Below, one piece after another: positions 37,425-46,823 of a stretch of 47,970 bases of DNA (position 1 is its first letter; each line of letters opens with the position of its first letter). The notes under the pieces are model-generated. The model was not told where the DNA came from. It saw nothing but the letters and a program-made list of their open reading frames with translations, and made no database searches. The translations under genes and the position numbers were made by a program. The DNA comes from Rubrivivax sp. Lineage in GTDB: Bacteria > Pseudomonadota > Gammaproteobacteria > Burkholderiales > Burkholderiaceae_C. The stretch is taken from the NCBI GenBank assembly GCA_030681795.1, contig JAUXRG010000001.1, forward strand, positions 1 through 47,970, given 5' to 3'.

Positions 37425-38171
37425 TCAGCGCCCGCCGGTGACGTCGATGACGGTGCCCGTGGTGTAGCTGGCCGCGTCCGACAACAGCCACACGATGGCC
37501 TGGGCCACTTCGTCGGCGGTGCCCGCGCGCTGCATCGGTACGGCCGGCGCCATCTGCCGCGCGCGCTCGGGCTGGCCGCCGCTGGCATGGATGTCGGTCT
37601 CGATGATGCCCGGCCGCACCGCGTTCACGCGCACGCCCTCGTGGGCCACTTCGCGAGCCAGGCCCAGCGTGAAGCTGTCGATCGCGCCCTTGGCCGCGGC
37701 GTAGTCCAGGTACTGCCCGGGCGCGCCCAGCCGGGCCGCCACCGACGAGAGGTTGACGATGACGCCGCCCTGGCCGCCGTGGCGCGTGCTCATGCGCCGC
37801 ACGGCCTCGCGCGCGCACCACATCGTGCCGAAGACGTTGATGGCAAACATGCGCTGGATGCGCGCGCCGCTCATCTCGTCGAGCCGCGCCGCGACGTCCA
37901 CCACGCCGGCGTTGTTGACCAGGCCACCGAGCGCTCCCCATTCGCGGTCCAGCGCCTGGAACATCGCCACCACCTGCGCCTCGTCGGCCACATCGGCCTG
38001 CAGCACTCGGGCCCGGCGACCCAGCGCGCGCACCTCGGCGGCCACGGTCTCGGCGGCCTCGGCCGCATGGGTGTAATTGACGGCCACGTCCCAGCCGCGC
38101 GCCGCGGCCGCACGCGCCGTGGCGGCGCCTATGCCCCGGCTCGCGCCGGTGATGAGCAGGGTTCGATTCAT
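37425..38171 (-). CDS. SDR family NAD(P)-dependent oxidoreductase
   Basis: Classical short-chain dehydrogenase, 248 aa. TGASRGIG is at residues 8-15 (cofactor binding), NNAG at 86-89, catalytic Ser142/143 in NLSSVAA, and Tyr157 with Lys161 in YAAAK. The C-terminal GTVIDVTGGR is typical of FabG-like enzymes. Substrate unknown. It converges on the CHAT gene and is divergent from an ABC transporter operon 61 bp away. Confidence 0.93.
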   Translation of the reverse strand: MNRTLLITGASRGIGAATARAAAARGWDVAVNYTHAAEAAETVAAEVRALGRRARVLQADVADEAQVVAMFQALDREWGALGGLVNNAGVVDVAARLDEMSGARIQRMFAINVFGTMWCAREAVRRMSTRHGGQGGVIVNLSSVAARLGAPGQYLDYAAAKGAIDSFTLGLAREVAHEGVRVNAVRPGIIETDIHASGGQPERARQMAPAVPMQRAGTADEVAQAIVWLLSDAASYTTGTVIDVTGGR

Positions 38172-38232
38172 CTGCGGATATTAGGGGGTGCGCGTCTGGG
38201 CTAGAGTGCGGGGCAAACCCTGGAGACACCCC

Positions 38233-39261
38233 ATGCAACGACGCCCTCTCTTGCTCGCCGGCAGCGCCGCGCTGCTTGCCGCCCCCGCCTTCGTGCGCGC
38301 CCAGGCCCTCGAAAAGCCCAAGACCACCATCGCCGTGGGCGGCAAGAACCTGCTGTACTACCTGCCGTTGACGATTGCCGAGCGGCGCGGCTACTTCACG
38401 GCCGAAGGCCTGGAGCTGAGCATCGTCGACTTCGCCGGCGGTGCCCGCGCGCTGCAGGCCGTGGTCGGCGGCAGTGCCGACGTGGTGAGCGGCGCCTTCG
38501 AGCACACCGTGAACATGCAGCACAAGGGCCAGCGCATGCGCGCCTTCGTCTTGCAGGGCCGCGCGCCACAGATCGTGCTGGGCATCAACCCCAAGACGAT
38601 GCCCGGCTACAAGACCGTGGCCGACCTCAAGGGCAAGAAGATCGGCGTCAGCGCGCCGGGTTCGTCGACCAACGTGATGGTCAACTTCATCCTCGCCAAG
38701 GCCGGCCTCAAGCCCAGCGACGTGAGCATCATCGGCGTGGGCACCGCGCAGGGCGCCGCCGCCGCCATGCGCTCCGGGCAGATCGACGCCCTGAGCAACC
38801 TGGACCCGGTGATCACCCTGCTGCAGCGCAGCGGTGACCTGAAGGTCGTGGCCGACACCCGCGTGGTGGCCGAGGCCGACAAGATCTTCGGCGGCCCCAT
38901 GCCCGCGGCCTGCATGTACGCCCCGCAGTCCTTCATCGACAAGAACCCGCTCACGGTGCAGGCCATCACCAACGCCATCGTTCGCGCCAACAAGTGGATC
39001 CAGGCCGCCGGCCCCGGCGACATCATCAATGCCGTGCCCGAGAGCTTCCTGCTGGGCGACCGCGCCGTCTATATCGACGCCTTCCTGGCCGCCAAGGGCG
39101 CGCTCAGCCCCGACGGCATGATCCCCGAGAAGGGCGCCGACACGGCCTGGCGCGCCCTGGCCAGCATCGACCCCGAGATCGCCAAGGCCAAGCTCGACCT
39201 GGCCGCCGTGTACACCAACGACTTCGTGAAGAAGGCCAACGCCAAGTACCCGAAGGGTTGA
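38233..39261 (+). CDS. ABC transporter substrate-binding protein, NMT1/SsuA-like
   Basis: Periplasmic binding protein of 342 aa. The signal peptide MQRRPLLLAGSAALLAAPAFVRAQ has an Arg pair and ends near residue 24. The mature part matches the NMT1/SsuA/TauA fold (PLTIAERRGYFTAEGLELSIVDFAGG, GKKIGVSAPGSSTNVMV, MRSGQIDALSNLDP). Substrate could be a sulfonate, nitrate, pyrimidine or another small anion; nothing in the sequence decides. First gene of a five-gene run that ends with a diguanylate cyclase. Confidence 0.9.
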   Translation: MQRRPLLLAGSAALLAAPAFVRAQALEKPKTTIAVGGKNLLYYLPLTIAERRGYFTAEGLELSIVDFAGGARALQAVVGGSADVVSGAFEHTVNMQHKGQRMRAFVLQGRAPQIVLGINPKTMPGYKTVADLKGKKIGVSAPGSSTNVMVNFILAKAGLKPSDVSIIGVGTAQGAAAAMRSGQIDALSNLDPVITLLQRSGDLKVVADTRVVAEADKIFGGPMPAACMYAPQSFIDKNPLTVQAITNAIVRANKWIQAAGPGDIINAVPESFLLGDRAVYIDAFLAAKGALSPDGMIPEKGADTAWRALASIDPEIAKAKLDLAAVYTNDFVKKANAKYPKG

Positions 39262-39266
39262 GCCCG

Positions 39267-40079
39267 ATGAGCGCGCCCGCCCTTTCACTGCAGGATGTCG
39301 CCTGCACCTTCGTCAGCAAGGGCGACCCGGGCCAGCGCTACACCGCCGTGCGCGATGTGACGCTGAAGGTCGGTGCGGGCGAGTTCGTCTCGGTGGTGGG
39401 CCCCACGGGTTGCGGCAAGAGCACGCTCTTGAACGTGGCCGCGGGCCTGCTGGCGCCCAGCGCCGGCACGGTCAGCGTCTTCGGCGAGCCGCTGGCGGGC
39501 ATCAACACCCGCGCGGGCTATATGTTCCAGGCCGAGAGCCTGATGCCCTGGCGCACCGCGCTGGCCAACGTGATGGCCGGGCTGGAGTTCCGCGGCGCGC
39601 CCGACGCGAGGGCTCGCGGCGAAGAATGGCTGCGCCGCGTGGGCCTGGGCGGGTTCGGCGACCGCTACCCGCACCAGCTTTCCGGTGGCATGCGCAAGCG
39701 CACTTCACTGGCGCAGACGCTGGCGCTGGACCCCGACATCATCCTCATGGACGAGCCCTTCTCGGCGCTCGACATCCAGACCCGGCAGCTGATGGAAAAC
39801 GAAGTGCTGGAACTGTGGTCGAGGAAAAAAAAGGCGGTGCTCTTCATCACCCACGACCTCGACGAAGCCATCGCCATGAGCGACCGCGTGGTGGTGCTCT
39901 CGGCGGGCCCGGCCAGCCACCCGATCGGCGAATTCACGGTGGACCTGGCGCGGCCGCGTGATGTCGCCGAGATCAAGACCACGGCCCGCTTCATCGAGTT
40001 GCACGCCGCCATCTGGGCCGTGCTGCGCGACGAGGTCCTCAAGGGCTATGCGCAGCAACTCCAGGTGAAGGTGGCGTGA
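39267..40079 (+). CDS. ABC transporter ATP-binding protein, SsuB/TauB type
   Basis: ATPase of the same importer, 270 aa. Walker A GPTGCGKST, Q-loop AGYMFQAESLMPW, signature LSGGMRKRTSLAQTLA and Walker B ILMDEPFSALD are present, followed by the ITHDLDEAI H-loop. The signature is typical of nitrate/sulfonate/taurine transporters. It begins 5 bp after the binding-protein gene, and its stop overlaps the permease ATG by one base. Confidence 0.93.
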   Translation: MSAPALSLQDVACTFVSKGDPGQRYTAVRDVTLKVGAGEFVSVVGPTGCGKSTLLNVAAGLLAPSAGTVSVFGEPLAGINTRAGYMFQAESLMPWRTALANVMAGLEFRGAPDARARGEEWLRRVGLGGFGDRYPHQLSGGMRKRTSLAQTLALDPDIILMDEPFSALDIQTRQLMENEVLELWSRKKKAVLFITHDLDEAIAMSDRVVVLSAGPASHPIGEFTVDLARPRDVAEIKTTARFIELHAAIWAVLRDEVLKGYAQQLQVKVA

Positions 40080-40906
40080 TGTGGTCATTCATCAAGCCGC
40101 GCGCCGGCAACCTGCGCCTGTGGCAGGCTGGCCTGCTGGCGGCCGTATTCGTGTTCTGGTACCTGATGACCACGCCGGGGCTGGTGCCGAACTTCATGTT
40201 CGACAACGACCGCCAGGCGGCCTTCTTCTTCGGCGAGCCCGTGAAGGTGCTGGCCCGTGTGTGGGTCTGGTTCGTGACCGAGGCCGACATCTACCGCCAC
40301 CTGGCCGTCACGCTCGTCGAGACGGTGCTGGCCTTCGTCGCCGGCTCGGTGCTGGGCCTGGCCGGCGGGCTGTGGCTGGCGCTCAGCCCGATGGCCAGCG
40401 CCATCCTCGAACCCTACGTGAAGGCGCTCAATTCGATGCCACGCATCATCCTGGCGCCCATCTTCTCGGTCTGGTTCGGGCTGGGCATAGGCAGCAAGGT
40501 GGCGCTGGGCGTGACGCTGGTGTTCTTCATCGTCTTCTTCAACGTCTACCAGGGCGTGAAGGAAGTCAGCCCCGTGGTGCTGGCCAACGCGCGCATGCTC
40601 GGTGCAAGCAGCAAGCAGCTGCTGCGCCACGTCTACCTGCCCAGCGCCACGAGCTGGGTCTTCAGCAGCCTGCACACCAGCGTCGGCCTGGCCTTCGTCG
40701 GCGCGGTGGTCGGTGAATACCTGGGCAGCAGCCAGGGCGTGGGCTACCTCATCCTGCAGGCCGAGGGCACCTTCGACATCAACACCGTGATGGCCGGCAT
40801 CCTGGTGCTGACGGGCTTCGCCCTGGTGCTCGACGCCGCGGTGAGCCGGGTCGAGAAGCGGCTGATGAAGTGGCAGCCGCGGGCGGGCGAGACGGAGAAA
40901 CTCTGA
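40079..40906 (+). CDS. ABC transporter permease, SsuC/TauC type
   Basis: Inner-membrane permease of 275 aa with about six hydrophobic segments. The EAA loop is visible in VSPVVLANARMLGASSKQLLRHVYLP, and GLAFVGAVVGEYLGSSQGVGYLI is conserved in the family. The ATG overlaps the ATPase stop codon (TGATG). It is 10 bp upstream of the PhoX-like gene. Confidence 0.93.
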   Translation: MWSFIKPRAGNLRLWQAGLLAAVFVFWYLMTTPGLVPNFMFDNDRQAAFFFGEPVKVLARVWVWFVTEADIYRHLAVTLVETVLAFVAGSVLGLAGGLWLALSPMASAILEPYVKALNSMPRIILAPIFSVWFGLGIGSKVALGVTLVFFIVFFNVYQGVKEVSPVVLANARMLGASSKQLLRHVYLPSATSWVFSSLHTSVGLAFVGAVVGEYLGSSQGVGYLILQAEGTFDINTVMAGILVLTGFALVLDAAVSRVEKRLMKWQPRAGETEKL

Positions 40907-40916
40907 AGCGAACGCG

Positions 40917-42848
40917 ATGGCCAAGGACTTTGCCGCCATGGAGGACAGCAACCGCTCCTCCAACCCCAGCATCCACGAGATGTCCGACCCGGCGCGGCGG
41001 GTCGTGCTGCGGGGTGGCTTCGGCCTGGCCCTGGGCGCCGCCCTGGCGCCACTCGCCGGCTGCGCCATCGCCCCCGGCGCGCCGGCCGACACCACGCTGG
41101 GCTTCAACTCCGTGGCCCCTTCGACGGCCGATGCGGTGGTCGTCCCCGAGGGCTACACCGCCACGCCGCTGGCGCCCTGGGGCGAACCCGTGGGCATCGC
41201 CGGCGCCATGCCGGCCTGGCGACCCGATGCCTCCAGTTCGGCCGCCGAGCAGGCGGTGCAGATGGGCATGCACCACGACGGCATGCAGTTCTTCGCCCTC
41301 GGCGGTTCATCGCGCCGCGGCCTGCTCGTCACCAACCACGAATACACCGACGACGGGCTGCTCCACCCCGGTGGCTTGTCGTCGTGGAGCGCCGAGAAGG
41401 TGGCCAAGTCGCAGGCCTCGCACGGGATCTCGGTCATCGAGGTCGCGCTCGACGAAGCCGGTGGCCGCGGCTGGCAGATGGTGCGGCCCAGCCGCTACGC
41501 GCGCCGCATCACGGCGCGCACGCCGTTCGCCCTCGGCGGCCCGGCCGCCGGCCATGCGCTGATGAAGACCGCCGCCGACCCCGCCGGCCGCCGGGTGCTC
41601 GGCACCTTCGCCAACTGCGCCGCCGGCATGACGCCCTGGGGCACCTTCCTCTCGGGCGAAGAGAATTTCCAGGACTATTTCGTCACCGCCGACCAAGCCA
41701 CCGCGCACGAGAAGCGCTGGGGCCTGCGCAAGGCCTCGTGGTATCGGTGGCCCGAGTTCGACGAGCGCTTCGACACCGTGCGCCACCCGAATGAGCCCAA
41801 CCGCTTCGGCTGGGTGGTGGAGCTCGACCCCATGGACCCCGCCAGTACGCCCATCAAGCGCACGGCGCTGGGCCGCGCCGCCCACGAAGGCGCCTGGGTG
41901 GCGGTCACCCGCGACGGCCGGGCGGTGGTCTATTCGGGCGAGGACGCGCGCTTCGAGTACATCTACAAGTTCGTCAGCCGCGACGCCATCCAGGCCGCGG
42001 GCCACGGCCTTTCCGCAGCCCAGGCCAACGCCGAGCTGCTGGACCACGGCACGCTGTACGTGGCCCGCTTCGACGCCGACGGCAGCGGCCGCTGGCTGCC
42101 GCTGGTGCACGGCCAGGGGTCGCTGACCCCGGCCCGCGGGTTCGCCGACCAGGGCGAGGTGCTGGTCAAGGCGCGGCAGGCCAGCGACGCGCTCGGCGCG
42201 ACGAAGATGGACCGGCCCGAGTGGCTGGCCATCGACCAGACGAGCCGCTGGGTCTACGCCACGCTGACCAACAACAGTGCGCGCGGCACCGGCACCCACC
42301 CCGGCCCGGATGCCGCCAACCCGCGCGCGCGCAACGACATGGGCCAGATCATCCGCTGGCGTGAAGAGGCCGACTTCGACGCCACGCACTTCGAGTGGAA
42401 CCATTTGCTGCTGGCCGGCGACCCCGCCAACGAACGCCCCGAGGCCCGCGGCAATGTGAAGGGCGACGCCTTCGCCTGCCCCGACACCCTGGCCTTCGAC
42501 CCGCGCGGCGTGCTCTGGATCGGCACCGATGTCGGCTCCAAGCAGATGAACCGCGGCGAGATGGTGCGCCTGGGCAACAACCAGCTGCTGGCCTGCGACC
42601 CAGCCACCGGCGAGGTGCGACGCTTTCTCGTCGGGCCGGTGAACAGCGAGCTCACTGCGGCCACCTGGGCGCCCGACGGCCGCACGCTGTTCGTCAATAT
42701 CCAGCACCCGGGCGAGACGCCCAGCGCGCGCAGCGACCCGACCCAGCCGCGCCAGTACTCCAACTGGCCCGATTTCGACCCCGCCGGGCGCCCACGCTCG
42801 GCCACGCTGGCGATCCGCAAGCGCGACGGTGGCGTGATCGGCACATGA
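40917..42848 (+). CDS. PhoX family (DUF839) phosphatase-like protein, probable Tat lipoprotein
   Basis: Beta-propeller protein of 643 aa of the PhoX/DUF839 family. The N terminus has a twin-arginine region (ARRVVLRGG, residues 26-34) followed by a hydrophobic stretch and the lipobox PLAGC (Cys49), so it may be a Tat-exported lipoprotein. Family segments include FALGGSSRRGLLVTNHEY, GTFLSGEENFQDYF, and DTLAFDPRGVLWIGTD. PhoX enzymes are Ca/Fe-dependent alkaline phosphatases; I did not verify every metal ligand. It shares an operon with an ABC transporter and overlaps a diguanylate cyclase gene by 4 bp. Confidence 0.88.
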   Translation: MAKDFAAMEDSNRSSNPSIHEMSDPARRVVLRGGFGLALGAALAPLAGCAIAPGAPADTTLGFNSVAPSTADAVVVPEGYTATPLAPWGEPVGIAGAMPAWRPDASSSAAEQAVQMGMHHDGMQFFALGGSSRRGLLVTNHEYTDDGLLHPGGLSSWSAEKVAKSQASHGISVIEVALDEAGGRGWQMVRPSRYARRITARTPFALGGPAAGHALMKTAADPAGRRVLGTFANCAAGMTPWGTFLSGEENFQDYFVTADQATAHEKRWGLRKASWYRWPEFDERFDTVRHPNEPNRFGWVVELDPMDPASTPIKRTALGRAAHEGAWVAVTRDGRAVVYSGEDARFEYIYKFVSRDAIQAAGHGLSAAQANAELLDHGTLYVARFDADGSGRWLPLVHGQGSLTPARGFADQGEVLVKARQASDALGATKMDRPEWLAIDQTSRWVYATLTNNSARGTGTHPGPDAANPRARNDMGQIIRWREEADFDATHFEWNHLLLAGDPANERPEARGNVKGDAFACPDTLAFDPRGVLWIGTDVGSKQMNRGEMVRLGNNQLLACDPATGEVRRFLVGPVNSELTAATWAPDGRTLFVNIQHPGETPSARSDPTQPRQYSNWPDFDPAGRPRSATLAIRKRDGGVIGT

Positions 42849-44476
42849 ACGCGGTTCCTCAACTGCCGCCCGCATCCCCCGCGATGAATGAAGAGACCGT
42901 CGAAACCCTGCTGACCCGCGCCGAGCAGGCCCGGGCCCAAGGTGCCGTGGGCGAAGGCCTTGCCGCCGCGGAACAGGCCTGGGCCGCCACGGGCCCCGAG
43001 ACCCCCGCGCTGCGCCTGCGCGCGGGCCTGCTGCTGGCGCACTTTCGTTACCGCAGCGGCGCGCTCTCGGCCGTGATGGACGTCGGGCTCGAGGTGGCCC
43101 CCCTGCTGCGCGCCAGCGGCCCCCGCACCGAGCTGATCGACCTGCTGCGCATGGTGGCGCTCGGTGGCAGTGAAACCAACCGCTTCGAGGAGGCCCTGAA
43201 CGCGGCGCAGGAGGCGCATCGGCTGGCGGTGGAGATCCGCGACACGGCGCGCATCTCGCTCTGCACCAACGTGCTGGGCTGCTTCTTCGAACGCACCGGC
43301 GACCCCTGGCAAGCCGAGCGCTTGCTGCTCGAGGCGCTGGCCCTGGCAAGGCAGCAGCCCGAGCGCCACCCGGTCTTCGCGGCGCTCAACAACCTCGGCG
43401 CCACGCGGATCGGCAAGTTCTACCTGCTGCGCGACGCCTTGACCCTGGACGAAGCCCTGGAGCCGCTGCGCCAGACCTTGCCCTACGCGCGCGAGGCCGT
43501 GGCGCTGGCGGCGGCCGTCGGCGACCCCTTCTTCCAGGTCTTCACGCAAGGCAATCTCGGCGAGATCCTGGTCCACCTCGACCAGGCCGAGGACGCCCAA
43601 CAGACACTGGCTGAAGCGCTGGCGCTGTCTGAACAGCATGGCCTGGCGGAGCAGACCTGGCGCATCGGCTGCTCCCTCGGCGAACTCGAGCTGCTGCTGG
43701 GCCGGCCGCAGCTCGCCTGGGACCGACTCAGCGCCGTGCTGCAGGCCGCCACGGCCAGCGACCAGCGCACCACCCACATGCGCCTGCACCACGCCCTGTG
43801 GCGCGCGGCGCGCGCACTCGACCAGCCCGATCTGGCGCTGGGGCACCTGGAGAGCTACGTGCACCTGGAGCGCAAGCGCGCCGTCACGCAGCTGCGCGCG
43901 CAATCCGACCTTTTCGTCACCCGCGTGGAGGCCGAGCACATGCGCCTGGAGGCCCAACGCCACCACGCCCGCGCCAACGAGCTCGAGGCCGATGTGCGGC
44001 GCGATTCGCTCACCGGCCTGGGCAACCGGCGTGAGCTCGAATGGCGCTGGCCCGAGTTGCTGGAGCGGGTGCGCCTGGACGCGGCGCCGCTGTCGGTGGC
44101 GATGCTGGATCTGGACGATTTCAAGCTCGTCAACGACCGCTTCGGCCACGCCGTGGGCGACCAGGTGCTGGTGGCCCTGGGCGGCCTGTTCCGCAGCCAC
44201 ACGCGATTGGGGGATCTGGTGGTGCGCCTGGGCGGCGAGGAATTCCTGCTGGCCCTGCCCGACACCCCCGTCACCCGGGCCTTCGAAATCTGCGAGCGGC
44301 TGCGTGATTGCGTGGCCACCCACGACTGGGACGCCCTCGCGCCGGGATTGCGGGTGACGCTCAGCGTGGGCCTCTCCAGCGCCCCGCCCTACGACGCCCA
44401 GGGGCTGTCGATGCGTGCCGACGCCGCGCTCTACCGCGCCAAGGCCGACGGCCGCAACCGCGTGGTCCAGGGCTGA
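42845..44476 (+). CDS. TPR-GGDEF diguanylate cyclase
   Basis: Soluble protein of 543 aa. The first 350 residues are helical TPR-like repeats (for example TGNLGEILVHLDQAEDAQQTLAEALALSEQ-type units), followed by a coiled coil (about 345-385) and a GGDEF domain. The catalytic motif GGEEF is at 463-467, with the inhibitory RLGD I-site at 454-457, so it should synthesise c-di-GMP with product control. The ATG overlaps the PhoX-like stop by 4 bp (ATGA), which ties the two genes in translation. No membrane segment is seen. Confidence 0.92.
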   Translation: MNAVPQLPPASPAMNEETVETLLTRAEQARAQGAVGEGLAAAEQAWAATGPETPALRLRAGLLLAHFRYRSGALSAVMDVGLEVAPLLRASGPRTELIDLLRMVALGGSETNRFEEALNAAQEAHRLAVEIRDTARISLCTNVLGCFFERTGDPWQAERLLLEALALARQQPERHPVFAALNNLGATRIGKFYLLRDALTLDEALEPLRQTLPYAREAVALAAAVGDPFFQVFTQGNLGEILVHLDQAEDAQQTLAEALALSEQHGLAEQTWRIGCSLGELELLLGRPQLAWDRLSAVLQAATASDQRTTHMRLHHALWRAARALDQPDLALGHLESYVHLERKRAVTQLRAQSDLFVTRVEAEHMRLEAQRHHARANELEADVRRDSLTGLGNRRELEWRWPELLERVRLDAAPLSVAMLDLDDFKLVNDRFGHAVGDQVLVALGGLFRSHTRLGDLVVRLGGEEFLLALPDTPVTRAFEICERLRDCVATHDWDALAPGLRVTLSVGLSSAPPYDAQGLSMRADAALYRAKADGRNRVVQG

Positions 44477-44482
44477 GTCGGA

Positions 44483-44512
44483 CGCCAGGGCCTGCCTGCG
44501 CAGGGCCTGGCG
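44483..44512. terminator. Hairpin between convergent GGDEF and mmsA genes
   Basis: CGCCAGGGCCTGC (44483-44495) pairs with GCAGGGCCTGGCG (44500-44512), with one mismatch and a four-base loop, exactly in the 37-bp gap. It may serve as a bidirectional terminator, though there is no T run on either side. Confidence 0.55.
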
Positions 44513-44513
44513 C

Positions 44514-46034
44514 CTACTGAGCCGTCGGCATCACGAACTCCGCCCCCTTGCCGATGCTGCCCGACCAGCGCTGCATCACGCTCTTTTGCTTGGTGTAGAA
44601 GCGCACGCCCTCCTCGCCGTAGGCGTGCGTGTCGCCGAAGAGGCTCTTCTTCCAGCCGCCGAAGCCGTGCCAGGCCATGGGCACGGGAATCGGCACGTTG
44701 ATGCCCACCATGCCCACCTGCACGCGGCGCGCGAACTCGCGCGCCACGCCGCCGTCGCTGGTGAAGCAGGCCACGCCGTTGCCGAACTCGTGGTCATTGA
44801 CGAGTTGCAGGGCCTGCGCGAAGTGGGCCACGCGCATGCACACCAGCACGGGGCCGAAGATCTCTTCCTTGTAGATGCGCATGGCCGGCGTGACATGGTC
44901 GAAGAGCGTGCCGCCGGTGAAGAAGCCCTGCTCGAAGCCCGCCACCTGGCAGCCGCGGCCGTCGACCACCAGCGTGGCGCCTTCCTGGACACCGATGCCG
45001 ATGTAGTTTTCGATGCGGTCGCGCGCCTCGCGTGTGACGATGGGGCCCATCTCGGCGTCGAGTTCCATGCCGTTCTTGATCTTCAGCGCGCGGGCGCGCG
45101 CGGCGAGCCTGGGGACGACCTTGTCGGCCACGTCGCCCACCAGCACCGCCACGCTGATGGCCATGCAGCGTTCCCCCGCCGAGCCGTAGGCACTGCCGAT
45201 GAGGGCATCCACGACCTGCTCGATGTCGGCGTCGGGCATCACCACCATGTGGTTCTTGGCGCCGCCCAGGGCCTGCACGCGCTTGCCGTGGCGCGCGCCG
45301 GTCTCGTAGATGTACTGCGCGATCGGCGTGGAGCCGACGAAGCTCAGCGCCTTCACGTCGGGGTGCGTGAGCAGCGCATCCACCGCCACCTTGTCGCCCT
45401 GGATGACGCTGAATACGCCGTCGGGCAAGCCGGCCTGCTTGAACAATTCGGCCATGAGTAGCGAGGGCGAGGGATCGCGCTCGCTGGGCTTGAGGATGAA
45501 GGCGTTGCCACAGGCCAGCGCCACCGGGAACATCCACATCGGCACCATGCAGGGGAAATTGAAGGGCGTGACGCCGGCCACCACGCCCAGGGGCTGGCGC
45601 AAGGTCCAGTTGTCGATGCCGGTGCTCACCTGGTCGGTGAAGTCGCCCTTGAGCAACTGTGGGATGCCGCAGGCGAACTCGACGATGTCGATGCCGCGCA
45701 TGACCTCGCCCTGGGCGTCGGTGAAGACCTTGCCGTGCTCGGCGGTGATCATCGCGGCCAGCCGGTCCTTGTGCTGGTTGAGCAGGCCCAGGAAGGCGTT
45801 GAGGATGCGGGCGCGGCGGATGGGGGGCATGTCGCCCCAGGCCGGCTGCGCGGCCTTCGCCGCGGCCACCGCGGCGTGGACATCCTCCACGCTGGCCAGC
45901 AGCACCTGGCACGCAGGCTTGCCGGAGGTGGGGTTCCAGACCGTCTGCGAGCGGCTGCCGCTGCCGCGCTGCGGGCCCCCCGCGATCCAGTGGCCGATGT
46001 CGCCGCTTTGAATGAAGGTTTCGGGTGCGCCCAT
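44514..46034 (-). CDS. mmsA: CoA-acylating methylmalonate-semialdehyde dehydrogenase
   Basis: Aldehyde dehydrogenase of 506 aa that converts methylmalonate semialdehyde with CoA to propionyl-CoA in valine (and related) degradation. Visible motifs are [28 protein letters not shown], and the catalytic Cys290 in SAGERCMA. The WNP and FYTQ/FYTK ends are typical of MmsA. The usual partner mmsB is not in the window. It is divergent from the yecA-like gene with 77 bp between the starts. Confidence 0.93.
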   Translation of the reverse strand: MGAPETFIQSGDIGHWIAGGPQRGSGSRSQTVWNPTSGKPACQVLLASVEDVHAAVAAAKAAQPAWGDMPPIRRARILNAFLGLLNQHKDRLAAMITAEHGKVFTDAQGEVMRGIDIVEFACGIPQLLKGDFTDQVSTGIDNWTLRQPLGVVAGVTPFNFPCMVPMWMFPVALACGNAFILKPSERDPSPSLLMAELFKQAGLPDGVFSVIQGDKVAVDALLTHPDVKALSFVGSTPIAQYIYETGARHGKRVQALGGAKNHMVVMPDADIEQVVDALIGSAYGSAGERCMAISVAVLVGDVADKVVPRLAARARALKIKNGMELDAEMGPIVTREARDRIENYIGIGVQEGATLVVDGRGCQVAGFEQGFFTGGTLFDHVTPAMRIYKEEIFGPVLVCMRVAHFAQALQLVNDHEFGNGVACFTSDGGVAREFARRVQVGMVGINVPIPVPMAWHGFGGWKKSLFGDTHAYGEEGVRFYTKQKSVMQRWSGSIGKGAEFVMPTAQ

Positions 46035-46111
46035 GAAGTTTCTCCTGGTGGTCGATCGTGCAGTCTATTTCGAATGCGCTGCGGGACAATCCCCGGCGAT
46101 CAGACATCTCC

Positions 46112-46789
46112 ATGCAAGGGAACCCTCCCGTGACTCCCCCGATTCCCACCTCCCCCACGCTCACCGACGCCGATCTGCAACGATTGGAGTCCCTACTCGA
46201 TGCGCTGCCCCCGCCCTGGCAGCCGTTGGACGTGTGCGCGCTCGACGGCTTCCTGTGCGGCGTGCTGCTGCAGCCGCAGCGGCCCTCTCTTACACAGTGG
46301 TTGCCGCTGGTCACCGACGTCGAAGCGCGCCCCGCGCCCGCGGGGGCGGCACTCGACGAATTGCACGCGCTGGTGCAGCGCCGGCATGCCGAGCTGGACC
46401 ACGCCATCGCCCAGCGCCTATGGTTCGACCCCTGGATCTACCCGCTCGACGACGAGGCCACGCCGGCCGATTGCGTGCTGCCCTGGGTGGCCGGGTTTGC
46501 CGCCGCGATGGAAGCCTTTCCGGCGCTGATGGCGCTGACCCACCCGGATCTGGTCGAGCCGCTGGCCCTGCTCTTCATGCACTTCGACCCCGAAGACCTG
46601 GAGGATGCCGACGCGCTGCTGGCGGTGATCGACACCCTGGAGCCCCCGGCCGACTTGGCCGAGGCCGTGCAGGACACCGTGCGCGCGTTGATGCTGATCG
46701 CCGATGTGACGCGGCCGCGGGCCGTCGATTCACGCGGGCCCGTGCGTCGCAGCAACCGGCCTGCGCCGCCCAAGGGCCGGCGCCGCTAG
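46112..46789 (+). CDS. UPF0149/YecA-like family protein
   Basis: Protein of 225 aa with the YgfB/YecA (UPF0149) pattern: LDALPPPWQPLDVCALDGFLCGVLLQP at the start, and LWFDPWIYPLDDE and FDPEDLEDADALLA further on. The C-terminal SEC-C zinc motif of longer YecA proteins is absent; the end is basic (PPKGRRR). The start is uncertain: the ATG at 46112 has no Shine-Dalgarno, while a GTG at 46130 has AAGGG nine bases before it. A 10-bp direct repeat (CGCAACCAGG, twice, 46791-46810) follows the stop. The function is unknown. Confidence 0.85.
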   Translation: MQGNPPVTPPIPTSPTLTDADLQRLESLLDALPPPWQPLDVCALDGFLCGVLLQPQRPSLTQWLPLVTDVEARPAPAGAALDELHALVQRRHAELDHAIAQRLWFDPWIYPLDDEATPADCVLPWVAGFAAAMEAFPALMALTHPDLVEPLALLFMHFDPEDLEDADALLAVIDTLEPPADLAEAVQDTVRALMLIADVTRPRAVDSRGPVRRSNRPAPPKGRRR

Positions 46790-46790
46790 G

Positions 46791-46810
46791 CGCAACCAGG
46801 CGCAACCAGG
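46791..46810. repeat. Tandem 10-bp direct repeat
   Basis: CGCAACCAGG occurs twice in a row in the 34-bp gap between the YecA-like gene and the convergent Hsp70-like gene. Its meaning is not clear. Confidence 0.7.
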
Positions 46811-46823
46811 CGGGCGGCTGGTC

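Noticed and set aside
38172..38232. TPP riboswitch or other RNA element before the NMT1-like binding protein
   Set aside because: The 61-bp gap to the divergent SDR gene is too short and has no THI-box sequence.
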